A stretch of DNA of 63,485 nucleotides from Clostridium neonatale (lineage in GTDB: Bacteria; Bacillota; Clostridia; Clostridiales; Clostridiaceae): positions 251,763 through 315,247 of the forward strand of contig NZ_LN890326.1 of the NCBI RefSeq assembly GCF_001458595.1, given 5' to 3'. A program made the translations under genes and the position numbers. The number at the start of each line of letters is the position of its first letter. Within the stretch, counting starts at the first letter, position 1. This document shows, piece by piece, positions 33,084 to 41,706 of the stretch. Under the pieces are notes generated by a model that saw only the letters and a list, made by a program, of their open reading frames with translations, did no database searches and was not told the origin of the DNA.

Positions 33084-33590
33084 TTATTCTGCAGATTCTG
33101 TTCCCTTACTATCAGCAATAGCACTTATTACACGTGCAAAGCTTGATATTGGAGACTTGATACTTCCAAGAAGTTTTGCGATAAGAACTTCTTTTGATGG
33201 TATTGTTGCAAGTTGTTGAATCTTTGCTGCATCATATAATTCTCCATCTACGATACCAGCTTTAAGTTCTAAAGCTTTATGATCTTTTGCAAAATCATTT
33301 AATATTCTTGCAGGAGCTGTTACGTCATCATATCCAAACGCAATAGACACAGGTCCTTCTAAATATTCATCAAAACCTTCAATTCCTAATTCTTTAACAG
33401 CTAAAGTAACTAAAGTATTTTTATATACTTTATATTCAATTCCAGCTTCTCTTAAATTCTTTCTTAGTAAAGTATCTTCTTCAACAGTTAATCCTTGATA
33501 TTTAGCAAGAACAACCGCTTGAGCTTTTTCTAACTTTTCTTTGATTTCTGCAACTTTTGCTTCTTTAAGTTGTCTGTTCTTATTTATCAC
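33084..33590 (-). CDS. rplJ: 50S ribosomal protein L10 (GTG start)
   Basis: Stalk base that anchors L7/L12 dimers and represses its own operon. I start at the GTG at 33590 (168 aa, [20 protein letters not shown]) since GGAGG lies 8-10 nt upstream; an upstream start at 33608 would overlap that site. The motifs [20 protein letters not shown] and [13 protein letters not shown] fit L10. It is preceded by an L10-type attenuator leader. Confidence 0.95.
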   Translation of the reverse strand: MINKNRQLKEAKVAEIKEKLEKAQAVVLAKYQGLTVEEDTLLRKNLREAGIEYKVYKNTLVTLAVKELGIEGFDEYLEGPVSIAFGYDDVTAPARILNDFAKDHKALELKAGIVDGELYDAAKIQQLATIPSKEVLIAKLLGSIKSPISSFARVISAIADSKGTESAE

Positions 33591-33608
33591 TGCGGTCCAC
33601 CTCCTCAC

Positions 33609-33745
33609 AGTTTTAAACTGCTTATTTATTTAAAAAGATCTTCCCGCAGACAGGAAGATCTATAATAACTAATTATTATATACCTCGGTAGGTAGTTATC
33701 CTTTTATGCTTTCGCACCTACTGTCTACGGAAAAATTTATTCTTT
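33609..33745 (-). promoter_or_regulatory. L10 leader with intrinsic attenuator
   Basis: Known firmicute r-protein leader located ahead of rplJ. It includes the conserved-looking GTAGACAGTAGGTGCGAAAG stretch and TACCTACC partner sequences, then a terminator hairpin at 33636-33661 (AGATCTTCC/GGAAGATCT) followed by TTTTT. TACCTACC can pair with upstream GTAGGTG, consistent with L10-controlled folding. Confidence 0.8.
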
Positions 33746-33762
33746 TTTCAACAACATTTGAT

Positions 33763-33791
33763 ATTGTATCACTTAACTTATTTTAAGTCAA
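33763..33791 (-). promoter_or_regulatory. Promoter of rplJ-rplL
   Basis: TTGACT at 33786-33791, 17-nt spacer, TACAAT at 33763-33768. The -35 begins 3 nt after the rplA stop codon, so rplJL can be transcribed apart from rplKA. Confidence 0.8.
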
Positions 33792-33793
33792 TA

Positions 33794-34483
33794 CTAATCT
33801 AAAACTTTTGTTGGATTTATTTTAGCTCCTGGTCCCATTGTACTTGAAACTGATACCGATTTTACATATTGTCCTTTAGCCGCTGCTGGTTTAGCCTTGA
33901 TTAAAGCTTCCATTAAAGCATTAAAGTTTTCTTTTAACTTCTCTACTCCAAATGATTTCTTTCCAATAGGGCAGTGAACTATAGCAGTTTTATCTACTCT
34001 ATATTCAACCTTACCAGCTTTTATATCTTCAATAGCTTTAGTAACATCAAATGTTACTGTTCCTGATTTAGGGTTTGGCATTAATCCTTTAGGTCCTAAA
34101 ACCCTACCGATTCTACCAACAACCCCCATCATATCTGGAGTTGCTACAACTACATCATAGTCGAACCAATTTTCACTTTGAATTTTTTGAACTAATTCTT
34201 CTGCTCCAACAAAATCTGCTCCAGCTGCTTTAGCTTCATCAGCTTTAGCACCTTTTGCAAATACAAGCACTTTGACAGTTTTACCTGTTCCGTTAGGTAA
34301 AACAACAGCACCTCTTACTTGTTGGTCTGCATGCCTTGGATCTACTCCAAGTCTTACATGTAGTTCAATTGTTTCATCAAAATTAGCTTTTGCAGTCTTT
34401 AAAACAAGATCTAATGCCTCATTAGAACTATATAGTGTACTTTTATCTATAAGCTTTGCACTTTCAATGTATTTTTTTCCCAT
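33794..34483 (-). CDS. rplA: 50S ribosomal protein L1
   Basis: L1-stalk protein that moves E-site tRNA and, in many bacteria, represses rplKA by binding mRNA. Starting at 34483 gives 229 residues, the usual length, with a GGAGG site 7 nt upstream; a 14-codon in-frame extension would pass through the regulatory hairpin and is rejected. Motifs: [20 protein letters not shown] and [20 protein letters not shown]. Confidence 0.97.
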   Translation of the reverse strand: MGKKYIESAKLIDKSTLYSSNEALDLVLKTAKANFDETIELHVRLGVDPRHADQQVRGAVVLPNGTGKTVKVLVFAKGAKADEAKAAGADFVGAEELVQKIQSENWFDYDVVVATPDMMGVVGRIGRVLGPKGLMPNPKSGTVTFDVTKAIEDIKAGKVEYRVDKTAIVHCPIGKKSFGVEKLKENFNALMEALIKAKPAAAKGQYVKSVSVSSTMGPGAKINPTKVLD

Positions 34484-34498
34484 TTCTTTTCCTCCTCC

Positions 34499-34525
34499 GT
34501 GGTAATAACGGTTTTTACCTCCCAC
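34499..34525 (-). promoter_or_regulatory. Putative L1-binding hairpin ahead of rplA
   Basis: GTGG/CCAC stem, asymmetric internal loop (GA on the 5' side, GTTATTA on the 3' side), then a GGT/ACC stem with loop AAAA. The 3' arm abuts the rplA ribosome site. Architecture matches the hairpin at 34987-35016. Confidence 0.6.
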
Positions 34526-34538
34526 TTAATTTTACGAA

Positions 34539-34964
34539 TTACTCTTCAATAGTTACGCCCATACTTCTAGCTGTTCCAGCAATCATTCTCATTGCTGATT
34601 CAACGTTAGCAGCATTTAAATCCGGCATCTTAGTTTCTGCTATTTTTTTAAGTTGATCTTGAGTTAACTTACCAACCTTAGTTTTATTAGGAACCCCTGA
34701 TCCGCTTTCTAATCCTAATTCTTTCTTAATTAGAACTGCAGCTGGAGGTGTTTTTAATATAAAACTAAAAGATCTATCTTGGTAAACTGTTATAACTACT
34801 GGTATTATTAATCCTGCTTGGTTTGCTGTTTTAGCATTAAACTCCTTACAGAATCCCATTATATTTACACCATGTTGACCTAAAGCTGGACCAACTGGTG
34901 GAGCTGGTGTTGCCTTACCTGCTTGAAGTTGAAGTTTAATCATTCCAGTTACTTTCTTAGCCAT
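34539..34964 (-). CDS. rplK: 50S ribosomal protein L11
   Basis: GTPase-centre protein needed for RelA activation. The 141 residues begin [20 protein letters not shown], with [19 protein letters not shown] and the RNA-binding C-terminal domain [20 protein letters not shown]. Between nusG and rplA as expected. Confidence 0.98.
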   Translation of the reverse strand: MAKKVTGMIKLQLQAGKATPAPPVGPALGQHGVNIMGFCKEFNAKTANQAGLIIPVVITVYQDRSFSFILKTPPAAVLIKKELGLESGSGVPNKTKVGKLTQDQLKKIAETKMPDLNAANVESAMRMIAGTARSMGVTIEE

Positions 34965-34986
34965 TTTTGTTATTCCTCCTATTACT

Positions 34987-35016
34987 GTGGTATATGCGAA
35001 CTTTTCGTTCTCCCAC
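34987..35016 (-). promoter_or_regulatory. Putative L1-binding hairpin ahead of rplK
   Basis: GTGG/CCAC stem, asymmetric internal loop (GA opposite GCATATA), GAAC/GTTC stem with loop GAAAA, about 10 nt before the rplK ribosome site. The rplK leader is the established location of L1 repressor sites in other bacteria; the match here is by architecture. Confidence 0.65.
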
Positions 35017-35035
35017 TTTATTAAATCAGTTTACA

Positions 35036-35563
35036 TTAAACTAATTTTTCAACTTGATTAAAATCTAATTCGGCAAGAGTTTCTCTGCCAAACATTTCTA
35101 CTAAAGCCTTAACTTTATGTTTCTCTAAAATTATCTCTTGTATTATAGCTATGGAATCTCTTAACGGTCCTGAGATAATTCTTATATTTTCCCCTATTTC
35201 TAAATCTATATCAATAGTAGTTTCTACCACTCCCATTGATTGAACTTCATCATCTGATAGAGGAACTGGTTTTGATCCTGGACCGACAAATCCTGTTACA
35301 CCTCTTGTATTTCTTACAACGTACCAAGCTTCATCACCCATTATCATCTTAACTAGCACATATCCAGGAAATTTTTTCTTTAATGAGACTTTGCGCTTAC
35401 CATCTTTTTCTTCAACCACTTCTTCCATTGGTACTTGTATATCATGGATAAGAGATTCAAGATTTCTGTTTTCAATTGCTTTTTCTAGATTTGCTTTAAC
35501 CTTATTTTCATATCCAGAGTATGTATGTACTACATACCATCTTGCTCTTTCACTCATAGTCAT
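35036..35563 (-). CDS. nusG: Transcription elongation/termination factor NusG
   Basis: Couples RNA polymerase to Rho, S10 and pausing. From the ATG at 35563 it has 175 residues (MTMSERARWYVVHTYSGYEN); a second ATG two codons later (35557) is possible. The NGN domain shows WYVVHTYSGYENKVKANLEK and FPGYVLVKM; the C-terminal KOW domain shows GENIRIISGPLRDSIAIIQE. The strong AAGGAGG site lies 25 nt upstream, separated by a small hairpin. Follows secE. Confidence 0.93.
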   Translation of the reverse strand: MTMSERARWYVVHTYSGYENKVKANLEKAIENRNLESLIHDIQVPMEEVVEEKDGKRKVSLKKKFPGYVLVKMIMGDEAWYVVRNTRGVTGFVGPGSKPVPLSDDEVQSMGVVETTIDIDLEIGENIRIISGPLRDSIAIIQEIILEKHKVKALVEMFGRETLAELDFNQVEKLV

Positions 35564-35596
35564 TTCAGCAACAATGAATATTGCCAAACCTCCTTA

Positions 35597-35827
35597 TTAT
35601 TTTAATTTTAAAATCATTTCAAAGAGGCTCTTGAAAATAAAATCAAATCCACCAACTAATACTATGTATATTACAGTGAATATTAAAACTGCAATTAATG
35701 CTTTCTTTGTCTCATTCTTTGAAGGCCAAGTTATTTTTTTCACCTCAGCCTTAACCTCTCTAAAAAAACTAAACAAACTACTCTTTTGAACAGCCTTTCC
35801 AGTTTTCACATTATTTTTATCTGACAT
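35597..35827 (-). CDS. secE: Preprotein translocase subunit SecE
   Basis: Essential clamp helix of the SecYEG translocon. The 76 residues have the conserved cytosolic amphipathic motif REVKAEVKKITWPSKNETKK followed by a single membrane helix (ALIAVLIFTVIYIVLVGGFD). Standard place between rpmG and nusG. Confidence 0.97.
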   Translation of the reverse strand: MSDKNNVKTGKAVQKSSLFSFFREVKAEVKKITWPSKNETKKALIAVLIFTVIYIVLVGGFDFIFKSLFEMILKLK

Positions 35828-35873
35828 ACTATCACATCCTTAATTTTAATAAGCATATGTCATTTTAGGCTAA

Positions 35874-36023
35874 CTATTTTGTTTCTCTATGAAGAGTGTG
35901 TTTTTTGCAGAATTTACAATATTTTCTCATTTCTAATCTATCTGGATCATTTTTCTTGTTCTTCATTGAATCATAATTTCTTTGTTTACACTCTGTGCAT
36001 GCTAAAGTTATCTTTGTTCTCAT
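35874..36023 (-). CDS. rpmG: 50S ribosomal protein L33 (zinc form)
   Basis: A 49-residue protein starting at the ATG at 36023 ([20 protein letters not shown]), placed by a GGAGG site; longer in-frame versions are rejected. C-x2-C pairs CTEC and CKFC make it the zinc-bearing C+ form. First gene of rpmG-secE-nusG. Confidence 0.97.
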   Translation of the reverse strand: MRTKITLACTECKQRNYDSMKNKKNDPDRLEMRKYCKFCKKHTLHRETK

Positions 36024-36058
36024 GACTGCACCTCCAGTTTCATATATTTCATATATAT

Positions 36059-36083
36059 TAAACAAAAGATCTTATCTTTTGTT
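36059..36083 (-). repeat. Hairpin in the rpmG leader
   Basis: AAACAAAAGAT/ATCTTTTGTTT with a 3-nt loop, between the promoter and rpmG. There is no T-run on the minus strand, so it is not read as an attenuator. Confidence 0.45.
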
Positions 36084-36119
36084 TTTGTTGAAAAGACTTA
36101 CTTTTAATTTCACTTATAT

Positions 36120-36148
36120 AAAATATCATACAAGATCTTTATTGTCAA
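36120..36148 (-). promoter_or_regulatory. Promoter of rpmG-secE-nusG
   Basis: Perfect TTGACA at 36143-36148, 17-nt spacer, TATTTT at 36120-36125. Confidence 0.75.
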
Positions 36149-36156
36149 TCACCTTT

Positions 36157-36190
36157 AAATAGGACTAAGTTAAATAACTTAGTCCTATTT
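36157..36190 (-). terminator. Terminator after tuf copy 2
   Basis: AAATAGGACTAAGTTA/AACTTAGTCCTATTT stem just behind the tuf stop region. The tail after the stem is not strongly T-rich on the minus strand, so efficiency is uncertain. Confidence 0.65.
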
Positions 36191-36209
36191 ATTTAAAGAA
36201 TAATTAATA

Positions 36210-37403
36210 TTATTCAACTATACTAGTAACAACTCCAGAACCTACAGTTCTTCCACCTTCTCTGATAGCGAATCTTAATCCTTCATCCATTGCGATTGGA
36301 GTGATTAATTCAACATTCATGTCAATGTGGTCTCCTGGCATTACCATTTCCATTCCATCTGGTAATTTGATTGAACCAGTAACGTCAGTTGTTCTGAAAT
36401 AGAATTGTGGTCTATATCCATCGAAGAATGGAGTATGTCTTCCACCTTCTTCTTTTTTAAGTACGTATACTTGACCTACGAACTTAGTATGTGGATGTAC
36501 TGAGTTTGGTTTTGCTAAAACTTGACCTCTTTCGATTTCAGTTCTTTGAATACCTCTTAATAATGCTCCGATATTATCTCCTGCTTGCGCTTCGTCTAAT
36601 AACTTTCTGAACATTTCGATTCCAGTTACTACTGTCTTCTTCTTTTCTTCTTGTAATCCAACGATATCTATTTCATCTCCAACATGAAGAACCCCAGCTT
36701 CAACTCTTCCTGTTGCAACTGTTCCTCTACCAGTGATTGTAAATACATCTTCAACTGGCATTAAGAATGGTTTATCTGTAGCTCTTTCTGGTGTTGGAAT
36801 ATAACTATCTACTGCATCCATTAAATCTAATATTGGTTTGATAGCTTCTTCATCTGTTGGATTTTCTAATGCTTTTAATGCTGATCCTGTTATTACTGGA
36901 ATATCATCACCTGGGAAGTCATATTCACTTAATAATTCTCTTACTTCCATTTCAACTAATTCTAATAATTCTGGATCATCTACCATATCTGCTTTGTTTA
37001 AGAATACTACTATGTATTCTATACCAACTCTTGATCCTAATAAGATATGTTCTCTTGTTTGTGGCATTGGACCATCTGCTGCTGATACAACTAAGATAGC
37101 TCCATCCATTTGTGCAGCTCCTGTAATCATGTTCTTAACATAGTCAGCATGTCCTGGACAGTCTACGTGAGCATAGTGTCTGTTTTCTGTTTCATACTCA
37201 ACGTGAGCTGTATTGATTGTAATTCCTCTTTCTTTTTCTTCTGGCGCTTTATCTATATCAGCATAGTTAAACGCTTCTGCATATCCTCTGTTTGCTAATA
37301 CAGTTGTTATAGCTGCTGTTAATGTTGTCTTACCGTGGTCTACGTGACCGATTGTTCCAATGTTAACATGTGGCTTACTTCTCTCGAACTTTTCCTTTGC
37401 CAT
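36210..37403 (-). CDS. tuf: Elongation factor Tu, copy 2
   Basis: Second EF-Tu gene, encoding the same 397-residue protein as copy 1. Every frame reads the same, so I see no nucleotide difference in the coding region. It lies behind tRNA-Thr, the typical clostridial arrangement. Upstream identity stops about 20 nt before the start; downstream identity stops about 8 nt after the stop codon. Confidence 0.98.
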   Translation of the reverse strand: MAKEKFERSKPHVNIGTIGHVDHGKTTLTAAITTVLANRGYAEAFNYADIDKAPEEKERGITINTAHVEYETENRHYAHVDCPGHADYVKNMITGAAQMDGAILVVSAADGPMPQTREHILLGSRVGIEYIVVFLNKADMVDDPELLELVEMEVRELLSEYDFPGDDIPVITGSALKALENPTDEEAIKPILDLMDAVDSYIPTPERATDKPFLMPVEDVFTITGRGTVATGRVEAGVLHVGDEIDIVGLQEEKKKTVVTGIEMFRKLLDEAQAGDNIGALLRGIQRTEIERGQVLAKPNSVHPHTKFVGQVYVLKKEEGGRHTPFFDGYRPQFYFRTTDVTGSIKLPDGMEMVMPGDHIDMNVELITPIAMDEGLRFAIREGGRTVGSGVVTSIVE

Positions 37404-37462
37404 TGTTAAATTCCTCCCTTAAATCATGTAATAAACTTTGCCTAGTGTTTTTTTATTTTATT

Positions 37463-37538
37463 TGGAGCTCACAATCGGGATTGAACCGACGACCTCCGCC
37501 TTACCAAGGCGACGCTCTGCCTACTGAGCTATGTGAGC
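37463..37538 (-). tRNA. tRNA-Thr (anticodon GGU)
   Basis: 76 nt including an encoded CCA. Acceptor arms GCTCACA/TGTGAGC pair perfectly; the D arm reads TAGCTCAGTAGGCAGAGC; the anticodon loop TTGGTAA gives GGU; the T loop reads GGTTCAATCC. It lies about 60 nt upstream of tuf copy 2 and is probably co-transcribed with it. Confidence 0.97.
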
Positions 37539-37575
37539 GTTCATTTTATGCTATTCCTTGATATACCAATTATAA

Positions 37576-37604
37576 ATTTTACTATTCTTTTTTTTATTTG
37601 TCAA
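37576..37604 (-). promoter_or_regulatory. Promoter of tRNA-Thr (and tuf copy 2)
   Basis: TTGACA at 37599-37604, 17-nt spacer made almost wholly of A, TAAAAT at 37576-37581, just after sigH. Confidence 0.75.
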
Positions 37605-37612
37605 TAAAAAAA

Positions 37613-38233
37613 TTATTTTATATCTAAATACTTTTCCAGTTTTCTTTTTACTCTTTGTAAAGCATTATCGATAGATTTAGAATGCCTCTCTAAATCACAT
37701 GCTATTTCTTGATAAGACTTCCCATCTAAGTATGATGTAAGAACTTCCAACTCTAAATCTGATAACACATTTTCTATTTTATCCTCAATATAATCCATTT
37801 GTTCTTTACTTATTATAAGTTCTTCTGGATCTGAAATCTTTATACCAGCTAAAACATCTAATAATGTTCGTTCAGATTCTTCTTCATAAATTGGTTTATT
37901 CAATGATACATAAGTATTTAATGGAATATGCTTTTGTCTAGTAGCAGTTTTAATTGCAGTAATGATCTGTCGCGTTACACATATTTCTGCAAAAGCCTTA
38001 AACGATGTTGACTTATCAGGTTTATAATCTCTAATAGCTTTGTAAAAACCAATCATTCCTTCTTGATAAATATCTTCTTTATCTGCCCCAATTAAAAAAT
38101 ATGACTTAGCCTTTGACTTAACAAAATTTTCATATTTAGAAATCAAATAATCTTGCGCTCTATTATCTCCTGATTTTGCTTCTATAACAATTTCTTCATC
38201 TGATTTATCTTTAAATTCTAAAAACTTTTCCAA
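37613..38233 (-). CDS. sigH: RNA polymerase sigma-H factor
   Basis: Early stationary-phase and sporulation sigma factor. The 206 residues show region 2 (YFLIGADKEDIYQEGMIGFY, KAIRDYKPDKSTSFKAFAEI, CVTRQIITAIKTATRQKHIP) and region 4 helix-turn-helix (LDGKSYQEIACDLERHSKSI, DNALQRVKRKLEKYL). Position after yacP matches B. subtilis sigH. Confidence 0.96.
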   Translation of the reverse strand: MEKFLEFKDKSDEEIVIEAKSGDNRAQDYLISKYENFVKSKAKSYFLIGADKEDIYQEGMIGFYKAIRDYKPDKSTSFKAFAEICVTRQIITAIKTATRQKHIPLNTYVSLNKPIYEEESERTLLDVLAGIKISDPEELIISKEQMDYIEDKIENVLSDLELEVLTSYLDGKSYQEIACDLERHSKSIDNALQRVKRKLEKYLDIK

Positions 38234-38279
38234 CGATTCTCACTCAACTCTCTTCTGCATAAAACTACTTATGTAAACA

Positions 38280-38309
38280 ATTATACCTTAGCAAAATTGC
38301 CTTAGTCAA
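38280..38309 (-). promoter_or_regulatory. Promoter of sigH
   Basis: TTGACT at 38304-38309, 18-nt spacer, TATAAT at 38280-38285, a sigma-A type promoter about 45 nt before sigH. Confidence 0.65.
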
Positions 38310-38315
38310 CTTAAT

Positions 38316-38828
38316 TCATTTTCCCCTTCTAATTTTTTCCAACTTTTCAACAATACTATCAGGAATATTATCACTTAAGCTATTTTTATATCCAATCTTA
38401 TTATTTTCAGAATTCTTTTTAATCACTTTTTCTACCTTTAAAATTTCATTATAAAATTCTAAAGAAGACATTCTAACTGCCCCTCTTTGAAATACCGTTT
38501 GTTGCTCTAAATTATCAGAAGTTACTACTACTATCTCATGTTTTCTTCCTAATTGGTTAACTTTTTTCTCAATATAACTATCAGCCGTTTCTCCATCTTT
38601 AGTAAAAATAACCGATATATGATTGCTAACCTCTTCTTTTTTCTCAATACTTCCTGTAACCTTATGTGCATCAAAGACTATAGATATTCTGCAACTATTA
38701 AATACAGAATAATTATGAAGAATATCTATCAGAGACTGCCTTGCACCTTCAAAAGTAAAATCTTTTGTAGCTTTTAAATTAGGCCAGCTATTTATAACAT
38801 TGTACCCATCTACAAAAATAGTTTTCAC
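38316..38828 (-). CDS. NYN-domain endoribonuclease Rae1/YacP-like
   Basis: 170 residues starting MKTIFVDGYNVINSWPNLKA, the PIN-like NYN fold with acidic active-site residues (DGYN; FDAH; KDGETADSYIE). The B. subtilis homologue Rae1 cleaves translated mRNA in the ribosomal A site. It sits between rlmB and sigH, the same order as in B. subtilis, which supports orthology. The C-terminal part is lysine-rich and less conserved. Confidence 0.88.
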   Translation of the reverse strand: MKTIFVDGYNVINSWPNLKATKDFTFEGARQSLIDILHNYSVFNSCRISIVFDAHKVTGSIEKKEEVSNHISVIFTKDGETADSYIEKKVNQLGRKHEIVVVTSDNLEQQTVFQRGAVRMSSLEFYNEILKVEKVIKKNSENNKIGYKNSLSDNIPDSIVEKLEKIRRGK

Positions 38829-38841
38829 ATATATACCTCTC

Positions 38842-39681
38842 TCACTTTAGTCTCCCTTTTAATATTTCATACATCATTATACCACCTGCTACTGATGCAT
38901 TTAAAGAATTAATCTTTCCCACCATTGGTATTTTAATTAACTTATCACATTTTTGTATTGTTAATTTAGACATACCTTTACCTTCATTTCCTATTATAAT
39001 TGCACAAGGTCCAGCAAAATCAGCTTCATAACTATATTCTTTTGCTCTTATATCAGTACCATAAACCCATATTCCGTTTTCTTTTAATTCGTCTATAGTA
39101 TTATTTATATTAGTTACTTTAGCTATCCTCATATGCTCAATAGCTCCCACTGATGATTTATACACAGTACTATTTACCGACACACTTCTTCTTTTGGGTA
39201 TAATAATTCCATGTGCTCCAAATAGCTCTGCAGTTCTAGCTATAGAACCTAAATTATGAGGGTCTTCAATTTCATCTAATATAATTATAAACGGATCTTC
39301 ATTCTTATCTCTTGCTAAATCTAGGATATCTGATACATCAGAATATTTAAATGGTGTCACTTTAGCTATTACTCCTTGATGAACTTCCCCACCACACATT
39401 GAATCAAGTTTTCTCTTATCAACTTCTTTTATAAGAATTCCTTTTTCCTTTGCCATTCCTATAATAGCTTTTATCGATCCTTCAGATCTATTGTTAGATA
39501 TGTATAATGCTTCTATTGTTCCTTTTCCCTTTAAAGTTTCTGAAACAGCATTCCTTCCTATTATTAAATCTTCTCTTCCTATATTCAAATTATCTTTTTT
39601 ATTCAATTTATCTTTTTGTTCTGTATCTTTACTTTTCTTCATTTCACTATTTTTTCTTATAGCTCTATTTTTTTCTTGCAT
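38842..39681 (-). CDS. rlmB: 23S rRNA 2'-O-methyltransferase RlmB-like (TrmH family)
   Basis: SPOUT-family methyltransferase, expected to methylate G2251 of 23S rRNA. A highly charged, lysine-rich extension of about 35 residues precedes GREDLIIGRNAVSETLKGKG (substrate-binding domain). Motif 1 is ILDEIEDPHNLGSIARTAEL, motif 2 IIIGNEGKGMSKL and motif 3 GKINSLNASVAGGIMMYEIL. The extended N-terminus leaves the exact start uncertain. Confidence 0.92.
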   Translation of the reverse strand: MQEKNRAIRKNSEMKKSKDTEQKDKLNKKDNLNIGREDLIIGRNAVSETLKGKGTIEALYISNNRSEGSIKAIIGMAKEKGILIKEVDKRKLDSMCGGEVHQGVIAKVTPFKYSDVSDILDLARDKNEDPFIIILDEIEDPHNLGSIARTAELFGAHGIIIPKRRSVSVNSTVYKSSVGAIEHMRIAKVTNINNTIDELKENGIWVYGTDIRAKEYSYEADFAGPCAIIIGNEGKGMSKLTIQKCDKLIKIPMVGKINSLNASVAGGIMMYEILKGRLK

Positions 39682-39712
39682 TCATTTCCCTCCTTGCATT
39701 TTATAATAAAAT

Positions 39713-40126
39713 CTAATTTAATATGTAAAGTGATTTATTTAGCACAAATTCCAATCGTTCTTTATCTCCAATTAGATATAAATATCCTACAAGTGCCTCA
39801 AATCCTGTTGCCATTCTATAATCTCTCACATCTGCATTTTTGGGAATTGTAGCTGACTTAGCATTTCGCCCTCTTTTGTAAATACTTAACTCATCTTCTT
39901 TAAGTAAACTTTCCAATTGATGCATTATATCAGATTGGCTTTTAGCTTTTACGTAACTAATTGCTTTTACATGAATCTTATTAGCATTTAATGATATATT
40001 GTTGCTCAATATATAATTTCTGATAAAAACTTCATATACTCCATCACCAATTAAAGCTAATTGCAAAGGGCTTAACATTCTAGCTTCATCTTTACTAAAT
40101 TCTTTAACTCTTAAGTCATTTATCAT
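39713..40126 (-). CDS. mrnC: Mini-ribonuclease III
   Basis: RNase III-fold enzyme lacking the dsRNA-binding domain; in B. subtilis it matures 23S rRNA. Starting at 40126 gives 137 residues (MINDLRVKEFSKDEARMLSP) with GAGGAG upstream; an in-frame extension of 10 codons overlaps that site. The catalytic signature LALIGDGVYEVFIRNYI and the second acidic motif ATGFEALVGYLYL are present. A long hairpin lies just upstream. Confidence 0.95.
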   Translation of the reverse strand: MINDLRVKEFSKDEARMLSPLQLALIGDGVYEVFIRNYILSNNISLNANKIHVKAISYVKAKSQSDIMHQLESLLKEDELSIYKRGRNAKSATIPKNADVRDYRMATGFEALVGYLYLIGDKERLEFVLNKSLYILN

Positions 40127-40167
40127 TTTTTTCTCCTCTTTAACTAAAAGTACCACTTTTAAAGCAA

Positions 40168-40223
40168 ATGCACAATGACAATATTCAAGACTTATATAAG
40201 TCTTGCTAACTTGTACTGTGCAT
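40168..40223 (-). repeat. Long imperfect hairpin ahead of mrnC
   Basis: 56 nt that fold on themselves: outer stem ATGCACA/TGTGCAT, middle ACAA/TTGT, inner perfect palindrome CAAGACTTATATAAGTCTTG, with small internal loops. It lies in the 162-nt gap between cysS and mrnC, about 40 nt before the mrnC start. Confidence 0.75.
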
Positions 40224-40288
40224 TTTAATTGCTATTTTTATGTTTGCATACTAACCATTAATTAAATAATCTTTTCTTACAAGAAATA

Positions 40289-41689
40289 TCAATTAATTTT
40301 CTTCCATCTTACACCTTGTGGAGTATCTTCTAGCACAATATTTCTTGCCTTTAAATCATCTCTTATTTTATCCGCCAACGCAAAATTCTTATTTTTTCTC
40401 GCTTCCTGTCTTTGTTCTATAAGTTCTTCTATTTCTGAATCTAAGTCCTTTTCAATCCTCTTTTGTAAAATTCCAAGTGGCTTTCCTAATTCCCTTATAA
40501 GTTTCTCTGCATTTTCGCAAATTTCTACTGATGAATCTATACTTATATTATTATTTATATCTTTAGTTAAATCAAATAGTACAGATATAGCATCTGCAGT
40601 ATTAAAATCATCATCCATTTTTTCAATGAATTTATCTCTGTATTTATCTAAAGATTTTAAATAAATATACTCTTCTTCTGTCATATCCTTATGCTTAACT
40701 TCACTTTTTAAATTTTCAAGATTATTTATACAATTATATAACCTTTCAACTGAAGCTTTAGACGAATCTAATAGTTCTTTAGTAAAGTTAATTTGAATTC
40801 TATAGTGCCCTGAAAGCATTAAAAATCTTATAGCATCTGAATCATACTCTTCAAGGATCTCTCTTGCTGTAAAGAAATTATTTAATGACTTAGACATTTT
40901 TTTGTTATCTACATTTACAAATGCAGCATGCATCCAATAGTTTGCGAACTTCTTGCCAGTCACTGCTTCACTTTGAGCTATTTCATTTTCATGATGCGGA
41001 AATTTTAAATCCATCCCTCCAGCATGAATATCAATTGTATTTCCCAAAAGCTTTTTAGCCATACATGAACATTCGATATGCCAACCGGGTCTTCCCATGC
41101 CCCAAGGACTTTTCCATGCTGGTTCACCGGTTTTTTGTGCTTTCCAAACTGCAAAATCCATCGGATCTTTTTTTCTTTCATCTACATTTATTCTAGCGCC
41201 AGCTTGTAAATCTTCCAGATTTTGACCACAAAGTTTTCCATATGCCTCAAATTTATTTGTACTAAAATAAACATCACCATCTACTTCATACGCATATCCT
41301 AAATTTATTAATTGTTCTACAAATTTTATAATTTCATCTATATATTCTGTTGCTCTTGGATTAATTGTAGCTCTTTCTATATTAAGCAAATCTGCATCTT
41401 TATAATATTCTTCAATATATCTATCACCTAATTCTTTTACTGTTACACCTTCTGAATTAGCTTTATTTATCATTTTATCGTCTATATCAGTAAAATTTTG
41501 AATGAACGATACTTTATATCCTCTATATTCCAGATATCTTCTTACGGTATCGAATATAATGAAAGTTCTTCCATTTCCAATGTGAAAATAATTATAAACA
41601 GTTGGTCCACAAACATACATTTTTACTTCATTTGGGACTATAGGGATAAACTCTTCTTTTCTTCTAGTTAAACTATTATATATCTTCAT
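40289..41689 (-). CDS. cysS: Cysteinyl-tRNA synthetase
   Basis: Class I synthetase, 466 residues from the ATG at 41689 (GGAGG 7 nt upstream; the TTG one codon earlier is rejected). HIGH-type motif [10 protein letters not shown] follows the zinc-ligand cysteine in YVCGPTVYN; further zinc ligands in [10 protein letters not shown] and [15 protein letters not shown] loop [11 protein letters not shown]. It lies between proS and mrnC and may be under the same T-box transcript. Confidence 0.97.
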   Translation of the reverse strand: MKIYNSLTRRKEEFIPIVPNEVKMYVCGPTVYNYFHIGNGRTFIIFDTVRRYLEYRGYKVSFIQNFTDIDDKMINKANSEGVTVKELGDRYIEEYYKDADLLNIERATINPRATEYIDEIIKFVEQLINLGYAYEVDGDVYFSTNKFEAYGKLCGQNLEDLQAGARINVDERKKDPMDFAVWKAQKTGEPAWKSPWGMGRPGWHIECSCMAKKLLGNTIDIHAGGMDLKFPHHENEIAQSEAVTGKKFANYWMHAAFVNVDNKKMSKSLNNFFTAREILEEYDSDAIRFLMLSGHYRIQINFTKELLDSSKASVERLYNCINNLENLKSEVKHKDMTEEEYIYLKSLDKYRDKFIEKMDDDFNTADAISVLFDLTKDINNNISIDSSVEICENAEKLIRELGKPLGILQKRIEKDLDSEIEELIEQRQEARKNKNFALADKIRDDLKARNIVLEDTPQGVRWKKIN

Positions 41690-41706
41690 CAATTTACCTC
41701 CTAATA

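Noticed and set aside
36059..36083. Hairpin in the rpmG leader as an attenuator
   Set aside because: The T-run lies on the wrong strand and the stem is almost all A/T.
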